Positions 17,901 to 26,531 of a DNA stretch of 64,000 bases are shown here, piece by piece. The stretch is taken from contig SVDZ01000013.1 in assembly GCA_015057625.1 (NCBI GenBank), positions 1 to 64,000 on the forward strand. The letters run 5' to 3'. Source of the DNA: Lachnospiraceae bacterium. GTDB taxonomy: Bacteria; Bacillota; Clostridia; Lachnospirales; Lachnospiraceae. The notes below the pieces were generated by a model. It was not told the origin of the DNA, ran no database searches, and worked only from the letters and a program-made list of their open reading frames with translations. The translations under genes and the position numbers were made by a program. Every line of letters starts with the position of its first letter. Position 1 is the stretch's first letter.

Positions 17901-18998
17901 CTAATAATAATCCTGATCCCAACCTTCTGGTTTGCCCATTTCGGCAAAACCTGTATTTGTATTGAAATTTAAATCACAGGTCATTTCTTCTCTTGGAATA
18001 ACTTTTGTGCCGAAGTAATATATTGCCTGACAAAAATTCTTAATGCCACATGTCTTTGAATCGTCAATTCCGTCATAGAAATGAAATGGAGAATCGTCAT
18101 AAGTGCTGATAGTGCCTTTGAGATATAGCCAGTCTGTTTCCGGAAGTTCTATTCCTTCTTTTGGGCTGAAATCCCAATTGGTATTGTTTTCGCTGTAAGG
18201 AATTGAGTTCCAATTGCTATTGTCTGTACTATATTCTGTAAAATTAAGGGAGGCTACTAAGTCATTGCTATGTTTACCGGTATCGTAATTGCAAACAGTC
18301 TGGCTGATTTCATCCGGTATTGTCGGTGTGTCTGATACATAGTATTGAAGATTATCAGTAGAGATAACTGTTCTGCCGTTATTAGGATCGTTATTTTTTA
18401 TTCTTATGGTTATTTCATAAGGTGACTTTGAATTTTTAATATCGCCATCCTTAGTCAGACACTCAACACTGTATATTCCTGTATAGTTACAAGTGTAAGC
18501 CTCGATTTCTTCACTAAATTTCGAGTAGGCTTTTTCGAATGGAGAAGATATTAGGATTCTTGTTCTATATAAATATTCTGTTTTTGGAGATACCTCCGTG
18601 TCCAAATATTCTATTGTTTCGTTCTCCATTTTTTCTCGTGTAACGTTCTTAATGATTTTTTGTATTTTGTAGGAACCACCCTTTTCTTTTCTGTACAAGA
18701 TAATGTCAAATTTGCCAGGCAAAGGGATATCTACACCATCATAACCAAAAGAGAGTAGAATACGATTTGGTGAATTATGAGTTGACATTCCACCGCCATT
18801 GTTGAGTACATAAACGTGGGCTTTTTCCACAAGCTTTTTGTCTTTAGCCGAGATAAACAGGTTAGATAGTTTTGCCAGGTATATTATTGCTACAATTATA
18901 AGAACAGCAACAATAGGTATACAACAATAATTGATGAGTTTTTTGTTTTTTATAGTATTTTTCTTCATATTATCCTTCTTCATATTATCCTTCTTCAT
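17901..18998 (-). CDS. Membrane-anchored hypothetical protein
   Basis: A 365-aa protein I do not recognise. It has a Lys-rich N terminus, one membrane segment (about residues 27-46, CCIPIVAVLIIVAIIYLA), then a ~315-residue outside domain rich in Asn, Ser, Tyr and Asp. The outside part contains Cys pairs (CNYTGIYSVEC, CGIKNFC) and looks like beta-sandwich material. The first residues are a threefold MKKDN/MKKN repeat encoded by a 15-bp tandem repeat, so translation may start at 18998, 18983 or 18968. The two inner ATGs each have AAGGA four nt upstream. The gene stands alone on the minus strand and looks accessory. Confidence 0.75.
   Translation of the reverse strand: MKKDNMKKDNMKKNTIKNKKLINYCCIPIVAVLIIVAIIYLAKLSNLFISAKDKKLVEKAHVYVLNNGGGMSTHNSPNRILLSFGYDGVDIPLPGKFDIILYRKEKGGSYKIQKIIKNVTREKMENETIEYLDTEVSPKTEYLYRTRILISSPFEKAYSKFSEEIEAYTCNYTGIYSVECLTKDGDIKNSKSPYEITIRIKNNDPNNGRTVISTDNLQYYVSDTPTIPDEISQTVCNYDTGKHSNDLVASLNFTEYSTDNSNWNSIPYSENNTNWDFSPKEGIELPETDWLYLKGTISTYDDSPFHFYDGIDDSKTCGIKNFCQAIYYFGTKVIPREEMTCDLNFNTNTGFAEMGKPEGWDQDYY
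18966..18998 (-). repeat. 15-bp tandem repeat carrying start codons
   Basis: On the minus strand, ATGAAGAAGGATAAT occurs twice in tandem, followed by a third partial ATGAAGAA. Each full unit carries an in-frame ATG and an AAGGA that can serve as ribosome-binding site for the next ATG. Copy-number change would alter the number of start sites while keeping frame. Confidence 0.85.
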
Positions 18999-19179
18999 TT
19001 CCTTTATTGGTTGTTTTTTGAGTTTTTTTGCTCTGTCAAATGCATCCGTTATTCATAAAATACCTTCGCTATTCGTATATTCGAATGCATTATATTGATA
19101 GATTCTATTTTAAATGATAAAGCGAAGATAATCAATTATAGTCTGTGAAGTAAGCTTTATGTTAACTATAATTTGCGAA

Positions 19180-19405
19180 TACCTCATGGAACAAAATTCT
19201 TGAATCTGTGTTGTACGTTTTTTGCTTCAAAAAATTGTCGCGTACAACATAGAACAAGATTTTTAAATATATGTTGTACGTTTTTTGCTTCAAAAAATTG
19301 TCGCGTACAACATAAAATGAGATTTTTAAATGTATGTTGCATTTTTCTTGTTTTAAGATAATTTTGCGTACGACATAGATTTCAATTTATCAATCCATGT
19401 TGCAT
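19180..19405. repeat. 63-bp tandem hairpin-repeat array
   Basis: Units start at 19208, 19271, 19334 and 19397, exactly 63 bp apart. Units 1 and 2 are almost identical and each holds a hairpin: TGTTGTACG paired with CGTACAACA (19209-19217/19241-19249 and 19272-19280/19304-19312), with an inner TTTTTTG/CAAAAAA stem. Unit 3 is degenerate, and unit 4 keeps only the first bases. A 62-codon ORF across it (19173-19361) has a TTG start and no ribosome-binding site, and simply reflects the multiple-of-three period. The rest of 18999-19538 is AT-rich with no gene seen. Confidence 0.85.
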
Positions 19406-19538
19406 CTCCGCTTTGCTCATATATTATGTGATGCTACTGGCGGCTTTCAAGATTCAAAACATTCGCTATCGTCACAGATTATTATATAGACTTTTCGGTA
19501 CTATGCGTCCATTCCATAAAACTATTCATTTTGAAAAA

Positions 19539-19568
19539 GAATAAACAATTGCTTTTTTAGAAATACTA
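19539..19568 (+). promoter_or_regulatory. Candidate sigma-G promoter for spoVAD-spoVAE
   Basis: GAATA (19539-19543), 18 nt, AATACTA (19562-19568). The known sigma-G consensus is GHATR-N18-CATnMTA; only the first base of the -10 differs. It lies 33 nt before the ribosome-binding site of spoVAD, the right distance, and the gene is a known forespore gene. Confidence 0.5.
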
Positions 19569-19614
19569 ATACCAAGAATAAGTGTTTAGAAATATTATTA
19601 AGGAGTGTTGATTG

Positions 19615-20628
19615 ATGAAAAAGGGGAAGGCAAGTTTGTTTTTTGAGAATGATGTGTTCATTGAACATGGAGCATCGGTTGTAGGAAGTAAAGAAGGTGA
19701 TGGACCACTGGGGCATCTTTTCGATGTGATTGAATCTGATGCAATGGTGGGAGAAGATTCCTGGGAGAAGGCTGAGAGTATGATACAGTCAAAAGCAGTT
19801 GAAAAGTTAATGGAGAAATCGGGAGTGACGGAAGAAGAAATCAGATATATTCTAGGTGGAGATTTGCTGGGACAGTTGATTGCAACGACATTTGGAGTAA
19901 AGAAATACAATATTCCCCTTATAGGCTTGTATGGTGCCTGCTCCACTATGGGGGAAGGGCTCGGTGTTGGTGGGGTTCTTATCTCGTCAGGTTGTGCGGA
20001 TAAAGTAATTGCTTTAGCATCAAGTCATTTCGCAAGCGCAGAAAAAACTTTCAGGTTCCCTCTTGAGTACGCGAATCAAAGACCATATTCAGCCACCTGG
20101 ACAGTTACAGGTTGCGGAGCAGTGCTATTGACAAATAAGAAAAGTGAAAAGACAATTGCAAAGATAAAGGGAATAACCACAGGGAAAGTTGTTGATTTTG
20201 GATTGAAAGATTCTCAGAATATGGGGGCGTGTATGGCACCGGCGGCAGCAGATACAATCTGCAGACATTTTGAAGATTTTGATACTTCACCGAAAGATTA
20301 TGACAAGATAATAACGGGAGATCTCGGGGTAATTGGTCAGAAGATACTCATAGATTTGCTGAAGGATAAGGGATATGATATCTCTTCGAAACATATGGAT
20401 TGCGGTATAGAAATTTTTGATGCTAATAAGCAGGATACTCATGCAGGCGGCAGTGGATGCGGATGTTCAGCCACGGTTTTGACTTCGCTTATCTTCAGAC
20501 AACTTAAAAATGGACAGTGGAAGAAAATATTGTTTATTCCAACGGGAGCGTTAATGTCACCTGTGAGTTTTAATGAAGGCTTGAGTGTTCCGGGAATTGC
20601 GCATTTGGTTAGTATAGAAGCAGTGTAA
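19615..20628 (+). CDS. spoVAD: Stage V sporulation protein AD
   Basis: A thiolase-fold protein of 337 aa that binds dipicolinic acid in the SpoVA complex. Family text is clear: ENDVFIEHGASVVGSKEGDGPLG, LYGACSTMGEGL, HFASAEKTFRFPLEY, TGDLGVIGQ and HAGGSGCGCSA. The ATG at 19615 has AGGAG 9 nt upstream; an in-frame TTG at 19612 is an alternative. The gene is 11.5 kb away from spoVAC, although these genes are normally adjacent. Confidence 0.95.
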   Translation: MKKGKASLFFENDVFIEHGASVVGSKEGDGPLGHLFDVIESDAMVGEDSWEKAESMIQSKAVEKLMEKSGVTEEEIRYILGGDLLGQLIATTFGVKKYNIPLIGLYGACSTMGEGLGVGGVLISSGCADKVIALASSHFASAEKTFRFPLEYANQRPYSATWTVTGCGAVLLTNKKSEKTIAKIKGITTGKVVDFGLKDSQNMGACMAPAAADTICRHFEDFDTSPKDYDKIITGDLGVIGQKILIDLLKDKGYDISSKHMDCGIEIFDANKQDTHAGGSGCGCSATVLTSLIFRQLKNGQWKKILFIPTGALMSPVSFNEGLSVPGIAHLVSIEAV

Positions 20629-20727
20629 TTTATCGGGAAACTAATTGGGAATAAACTAATCGAAATAAAAAAGTCAGCACAGTTGAGTTTAAAAAAGAGT
20701 AATAAAGAATCATTTAAGAGGTAGAAT

Positions 20728-21084
20728 ATGGTATTTTTGAAAGCATTTGTAGTAGGTGGTATTATTTGTGCAATTGTACAGATATTTATAGATAAAACCA
20801 AACTTATGCCTGGAAGAATTATGGTAAGTCTGGTTTGTTTAGGTGTGGTACTTGGAGCAATTGGTGTGTATGAACCATTTTCAAAATGGGCGGGAGCAGG
20901 AGCAACAGTGCCATTACTGGGATTTGGCAATAATCTGTACAAAGGGATGAAAGAAGCTGTTGATAAAGACGGATTTTTAGGATTGTTCAGAGGAGGATTT
21001 ACCTCAAGTTCCGTTGGAATATCGGCGGCTTTGATATTTGGTTATGTAGTTTCGATTTTTTCTAAGTCTAAAATGCCTAAATAA
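20728..21084 (+). CDS. spoVAE: Stage V sporulation protein AE
   Basis: A 118-aa membrane protein with three to four hydrophobic segments. It carries the SpoVAE signature (FLKAFVVGGIICAIVQIFIDKTKLMPGRI, then GAGATVPLLGFGNNLYKGMKEAV). It is part of the dipicolinate channel and resembles SpoVAC in its core. The ribosome-binding site is AAGAGG. It lies 99 nt after spoVAD, with no terminator between, so they likely form a two-gene unit. Confidence 0.93.
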   Translation: MVFLKAFVVGGIICAIVQIFIDKTKLMPGRIMVSLVCLGVVLGAIGVYEPFSKWAGAGATVPLLGFGNNLYKGMKEAVDKDGFLGLFRGGFTSSSVGISAALIFGYVVSIFSKSKMPK

Positions 21085-21085
21085 G

Positions 21086-21097
21086 GTGAATATTCAC
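21086..21097. repeat. 12-bp perfect palindrome after spoVAE
   Basis: GTGAATATTCAC starts two bases after the spoVAE stop. It has no T-tract and is too short for a strong terminator. The following AT-rich stretch to 21373 shows no ORF; it contains only a weak GAGC/GCTC pairing near 21250-21285. Confidence 0.4.
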
Positions 21098-21373
21098 ATT
21101 ACGACTGGATGATTAATAAAATTAGGGAAACACAAAATAAAATAAATATGATAATTTAATATACCAAGTAGAAATAAACTCAAACTTAATTTTATTAAAA
21201 ATATAATAAAGGTATTAAATAATGTTGATTTTCTGATAAAATAAAAAATGGAGCGTTGATTTAAAGCGTTAAAGCGATAATGCTCTAATAAATAGGACAA
21301 ACCTCATAGGCATTCGATAAATAGTTGATAATTAATAAAACAAGGTAAATGTATCGGTTAACCTTAAAAAAGA

Positions 21374-21395
21374 AAGTTTAAACCTATTTAAACTT
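21374..21395. promoter_or_regulatory. Palindromic operator candidate on gdhA promoter
   Basis: AAGTTTAAA and TTTAAACTT form a perfect 9-bp inverted repeat with a 4-nt centre. Its right end overlaps the first two bases of the gdhA -35 box. This is typical placement for a dimeric regulator site. The regulator is unknown. Confidence 0.5.
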
Positions 21396-21422
21396 GAAAT
21401 AATTAATTATTGCTGTTATACT
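21394..21422 (+). promoter_or_regulatory. Sigma-A promoter of gdhA
   Basis: TTGAAA (21394-21399), 17 nt, TATACT (21417-21422). It is near consensus and lies about 70 nt before the start codon. The leader holds a weak GGTTC/GAACC hairpin (21434-21456). Confidence 0.7.
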
Positions 21423-21485
21423 ATCCCTAATTGGGTTCGTAGACGATTGCAGAACCTGAGGTTAAGTAAAATATGTTATTTTTAA

Positions 21486-22832
<1,347 letters not shown>

Positions 22833-22860
22833 TCCAAAACATGCAATGATGAATGATAAT

Positions 22861-22895
22861 GCGCCCGTCACATTTTTATGTGACTGGCGCTTTTA
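22861..22895 (+). terminator. Intrinsic terminator after gdhA
   Basis: GCGCC-C-GTCACAT (22861-22873) pairs with ATGTGAC-T-GGCGC (22878-22890), a 12-bp stem with one mismatch and a TTTT loop. TTTTATTGTTTT follows. Confidence 0.93.
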
Positions 22896-22924
22896 TTGTT
22901 TTATAAAATGAGCAGTGGTATAAT
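22896..22924 (+). promoter_or_regulatory. Sigma-A promoter with extended -10
   Basis: TTGTTT (22896-22901), 17 nt, TATAAT (22919-22924), with TGG directly before the -10. The -35 overlaps the tail of the gdhA terminator. It would drive the 23000 gene and the DUF815/ybaK genes after it. Confidence 0.62.
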
Positions 22925-22964
22925 TACTGTTGGATTTGGATAATGACGAAATAGATTAATGCAG

Positions 22965-22982
22965 GTCCGAACAAATTCGGAC
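22965..22982 (+). promoter_or_regulatory. Hairpin just before ribosome-binding site
   Basis: GTCCGAA, loop CAAA, TTCGGAC: a perfect 7-bp stem ending 6 nt before GAGGAGAG. It could act as an operator or tune translation of the 23000 gene. Confidence 0.5.
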
Positions 22983-22999
22983 GGTAGTGAGGAGAGACA

Positions 23000-23290
23000 A
23001 TGATTACAAAAATGGGAATGCCTATAGGTGGTCTTTCAAAGGCAGGCTTTTCAGGAAGCCAAAGAGGAATGCGGTTTTTTGTGAAGTCTTTTGAGGAAGG
23101 AAAACTTACAGCTTACGTTTTTCCGGAACCTAATAATTTCGCAAACACTCCGGAGGAAAAAAAGATATCAAAAGAATTTGATTTTGATGATGAGGCGAGA
23201 GATAAAGTTATCGATTGGCTAAATGCAATCTATGAAGAGAAGAAAGACTATTGGGAAGAGGCTTTCTTAAATAGAAATAATGCCTTATAA
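23000..23290 (+). CDS. Conserved-looking hypothetical protein, 96 aa
   Basis: A 96-aa soluble protein with no signal peptide. The N terminus is basic and Gly-rich (MPIGGLSKAGFSGSQRGMRF), followed by a beta-rich stretch (KLTAYVFPEPNNF) and an acidic helical C terminus (DDEARDKVIDWLNAIYEEKKDYW). The ribosome-binding site is GAGGAG. I do not recognise the family. It is probably co-transcribed with the DUF815 ATPase 68 bp downstream. Confidence 0.7.
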   Translation: MITKMGMPIGGLSKAGFSGSQRGMRFFVKSFEEGKLTAYVFPEPNNFANTPEEKKISKEFDFDDEARDKVIDWLNAIYEEKKDYWEEAFLNRNNAL

Positions 23291-23358
23291 CTAATTTTTA
23301 TATGCTACATAGGGTGTACTGAATAAAAGATGAGAAAAAGATAAGAGAGGATAAGAAA

Positions 23359-24675
23359 ATGAATCATATAGTTTCTAAATTATTAATATACGGGGATATG
23401 CCAAGAGAGTCTATTCTTATGAAACTTAGTGGTATATTTGAGGATTTATCGAATGGACAGGACAGCGTTGATTCTCTTCGAATCAGAGTGTTCACACAGA
23501 TAAAGAGAATTCTTGAGGTGGCAACAGATTATGCGTTTGATAAAAATCTTTGGCATAATTATCTTACTTTTCTTTTAATTACAAATGAAAATCCATTCAG
23601 TATTACTTGTGAGAAAGTCGGTGCCAGCGATGGCAGTGTAAACTATTTTGCAAAGAATGATTTCAAAGCATTTATGGAACTTTTCAATTATGATTTTTCA
23701 GATATTGAAAATAAGTTGAGCATTGATTGTTTCAGCAGAATTTCAGCTTACAAATCAATTGAGAAGAAGGAACTGATGTACAATCAAAATGTCAGTGAAA
23801 AAGTCAGAAGTCTTAGTGAGAAACTGGAACTTTGCAAAGATGAAGAAGAGTTTTTTGATTGTGTTACCACATTTTACAAGGATTACGGCGTGGGAATGTT
23901 TGGACTCAATAAGGCGTTTAGAATAGCTGAGGGTAAGGATCAGGTTAAATTTCTTCCTATCAACAATATGGATAAGGTGGTATTGTCTGACCTTATCGGA
24001 TACGAGATTCAGAAGAAGAAACTTGTTGATAACACAGAAGCTTTTGTAGAGGGTAGAAAGGCAAATAATGTACTTTTATTTGGTGACAGCGGAACTGGTA
24101 AATCTACCAGTATTAAGGCTATTGTCAATGAGTATTATGACAGAGGCCTTAGAATGATTGAAATATACAAGCACCAGTTTAAAGATTTATCTGAGGTCAT
24201 TGCAAGAATAAAAAACAGAAATTATAGATTTATTATTTATATGGATGATTTGTCTTTTGAAGAATTTGAGATTGAGTATAAGTTCTTAAAAGCTGTAATT
24301 GAGGGCGGAGTAGAGACTAAGCCTGACAATATTCTTATTTATGCAACAAGTAACAGAAGACATCTTATCAAGGAAACATGGAGTGACAGATCTGATGTGA
24401 AGGTTGAAAACGGTATGCATAAGTCGGATACTATTGAAGAAAAGTTGTCCCTTGTAAATAGATTTGGTGTTACAATCAATTATTCAAAACCAAGTCAGAA
24501 AGAATACTTTAATATAGTAATAGAACTTGCCAGAAGAGCAGGTGTTACCATGTCTGATGAGGAACTTAAGGCTGAGGCAAATAAATGGGAGCTCAGTCAC
24601 GGTGGTATTTCAGGAAGAACTGCAAGTCAGTTCATAAATTATATTCTAGGTTCAGTAGAAGCCCAGGAGGGATAA
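23359..24675 (+). CDS. DUF815-family AAA+ ATPase
   Basis: A 438-aa ATPase. The N-terminal half (~210 residues) is helical and unique to the family. The C-terminal half is a P-loop domain with Walker [10 protein letters not shown], a Walker B-like FIIYMDDL and YATSNRRHL, the sensor-1 region seen in DUF815. The cellular role of this family is not established. The ribosome-binding site is AGAGAGG. The gene is followed by ybaK after 13 bp, with no terminator, and so shares an mRNA with it. Confidence 0.88.
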   Translation: MNHIVSKLLIYGDMPRESILMKLSGIFEDLSNGQDSVDSLRIRVFTQIKRILEVATDYAFDKNLWHNYLTFLLITNENPFSITCEKVGASDGSVNYFAKNDFKAFMELFNYDFSDIENKLSIDCFSRISAYKSIEKKELMYNQNVSEKVRSLSEKLELCKDEEEFFDCVTTFYKDYGVGMFGLNKAFRIAEGKDQVKFLPINNMDKVVLSDLIGYEIQKKKLVDNTEAFVEGRKANNVLLFGDSGTGKSTSIKAIVNEYYDRGLRMIEIYKHQFKDLSEVIARIKNRNYRFIIYMDDLSFEEFEIEYKFLKAVIEGGVETKPDNILIYATSNRRHLIKETWSDRSDVKVENGMHKSDTIEEKLSLVNRFGVTINYSKPSQKEYFNIVIELARRAGVTMSDEELKAEANKWELSHGGISGRTASQFINYILGSVEAQEG

Positions 24676-24688
24676 TAAGAGGTATTAT

Positions 24689-25156
24689 ATGGAAACTACT
24701 AATGTAATGAGAATTCTATCTCAGAAGAAAATACAGTATACGCCACACTGCCTTGAAAATGCGGAAGGTTTATCTGGGAGTGAGATGGCAGCCGGACTTG
24801 GACAGAATCCTGAAAGAGTATTTAAAACTCTTGTTACCGTAGGAAAGTCAAAAACTTATTATGTGTTTATGATTCCGGTGGAAGAGGAACTTGATTTGAA
24901 AAAGGCAGCAAAAGCAGTGGGGGAAAAATCCATTGATATGATTAAGGCCAAAGAACTTCTGCCTTTGACAGGGTACGTTCACGGAGGATGTTCTCCCATA
25001 GGAATGAAAAAAACTTTTAAGACAGTGGTGCAAAAGTCCGCAAATGATTTTGATACCATAATGTTTAGTGCCGGTAAGATAGGGCATCAGATAGAGACAA
25101 ATGTCAATAATCTCTCCAAGGTAATCAGGTTTGAATTTGGAGATGTAATTATATAG
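24689..25156 (+). CDS. ybaK: Cys-tRNA(Pro) deacylase YbaK/EbsC
   Basis: A 155-aa editing-domain protein that hydrolyses Cys mischarged on tRNA-Pro. The family motif GGCSPIGMKK is present near residue 100, and MFSAGKIGHQIE near residue 125. Length is typical. The ribosome-binding site is AAGAGG. It lies directly downstream of the DUF815 ATPase, and a shared terminator with the convergent acyltransferase follows. Confidence 0.93.
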   Translation: METTNVMRILSQKKIQYTPHCLENAEGLSGSEMAAGLGQNPERVFKTLVTVGKSKTYYVFMIPVEEELDLKKAAKAVGEKSIDMIKAKELLPLTGYVHGGCSPIGMKKTFKTVVQKSANDFDTIMFSAGKIGHQIETNVNNLSKVIRFEFGDVII

Positions 25157-25210
25157 AAATGAAGGCAAGTGGAGCTGCAAAAAATATAACCAATTATTAA
25201 TACGGTAATA

Positions 25211-25286
25211 CAAAATAAAAAAGAGAAACCAGGTCGCTTCGGTACACCAAAGTGTGTACATTACGACCAAGGTTTCTCTTTATTTT
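25211..25286. terminator. Bidirectional terminator
   Basis: AAAGAGAAACC (25220-25230) pairs with GGTTTCTCTTT (25271-25281), extended by AAAATA/TATTTT flanks. The inner arm is GGTCG/CGACC. It lies between convergent ybaK and the acyltransferase and has A- and T-runs on either side. Confidence 0.85.
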
Positions 25287-25338
25287 ACATCCGGATGCCA
25301 TTATTTCTTTGGCAATCTTAACGTCATCAACATAGCGG

Positions 25339-26526
25339 CTAATTTTTGCTAAACAGTTTATTTTTAATTTTGTCTTTGATAATGCAAAAAACTATACAGC
25401 TGATTAGTGCACCGATAGCAGTGACGTATGATTTGATTACTATTGTGGTTGTAAGGTTTGGAAGGTACCAATTTAAGCCCGGTCTGTTGTAGGTGTGTAA
25501 CAAATCAACAAATACAAGTCCGAAGAGGCAGTGTAGTATCAAAAAGTCTAAAGATCTTTTACCAATCCATTCCATAGCATTAGTAATAATCTGAGAATTC
25601 TTAATTAATCTGGCAATGTTGAAACCTATGTACATACAAAGGAAACCTTGAATAAAAAATACGATAGTCTCTGTCCAAATAAGAGTGTCTCTCATTCCGA
25701 TAAGTGGATTGTTAAGTGTGTGATATTTATACCAATGATCGAATTTGTAAACATGGAAAACACCTAGCTGTCCTTCGTACATATGAGTGTCCAAAATGAA
25801 ATAGAACAATACAAAATATATGGCTGTAGATACTATAGTTGTCAAAGTGGATATCCATGGCTTTAAACTAATAATTTTGTTTGTAATATCGTACTCCCTC
25901 AATAGTTGAGAAAACAACATAATGGAGGTGTAAATTGGTACATGTGCCAAATTCCATGGGCTCTGTTTTAAATTGACGTACAGTACAGTTCCAACAAAAA
26001 GGAGTGCTATGCAACAAATAAGGTTAAGAGTTTTTTTGTTGTGTAATACTTTGGCCAATGGAATAAACAGGATAAATGTAAAGCACATAGTCCAGATAAA
26101 CCAGGTAGGAGATAAATCCAAATATAAAACATCCTCAACTGCATCAAAACTATCTGGATAAATAAGGTCTGACAGCTCGAATCTTATAAAAGTATAAGAG
26201 AGGTTTCTAACCCACTGTGCAAAGGTGAAATGGTGAACGAAATAGCAGTAGATACCACCTATAACTGAAGCACCACCAGCCAATGCTATTGTTGGAAGAA
26301 ATAGAGTTTTAAACTTGTTAATATACTCATCTTTAATACTTCTCTTTTCAGGATTATACACATAGGCAGAGAGAATAAAGAATACAACGATGAAACCGTT
26401 TGCTGCCGAGTTAACAAGAAAGTCGGCTACTGTATCAGGGTTTCTGTATATAAGATGCCCAACTAGTACGCTGAGAATTCCAAGACCTTTTATAATGTCA
26501 AATTCTCTAATTCTATTATTGTTCAT
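25339..26526 (-). CDS. Acyltransferase 3 family membrane protein
   Basis: A membrane acyltransferase of ~395 aa that likely moves an acyl group such as acetyl onto a cell-surface sugar. It has about ten membrane segments. The opening REFDIIKGLGILSVLVGHL holds the family's catalytic His near the end of TM1. The acceptor cannot be told. Two starts are possible. The ATG at 26535 overlaps the phosphatase stop (ATGA) but sits one base from GGAGG, and the ATG at 26526 is 10 nt from it; I list 26526. It is coupled to the upstream SpoIIE-type phosphatase gene. Confidence 0.88.
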   Translation of the reverse strand: MNNNRIREFDIIKGLGILSVLVGHLIYRNPDTVADFLVNSAANGFIVVFFILSAYVYNPEKRSIKDEYINKFKTLFLPTIALAGGASVIGGIYCYFVHHFTFAQWVRNLSYTFIRFELSDLIYPDSFDAVEDVLYLDLSPTWFIWTMCFTFILFIPLAKVLHNKKTLNLICCIALLFVGTVLYVNLKQSPWNLAHVPIYTSIMLFSQLLREYDITNKIISLKPWISTLTTIVSTAIYFVLFYFILDTHMYEGQLGVFHVYKFDHWYKYHTLNNPLIGMRDTLIWTETIVFFIQGFLCMYIGFNIARLIKNSQIITNAMEWIGKRSLDFLILHCLFGLVFVDLLHTYNRPGLNWYLPNLTTTIVIKSYVTAIGALISCIVFCIIKDKIKNKLFSKN

Positions 26527-26531
26527 AGTTA

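Noticed and set aside
19173..19361. 62-codon repeat ORF as a gene
   Set aside because: TTG start, no ribosome-binding site; the frame stays open only because the 63-bp repeat is a multiple of three.
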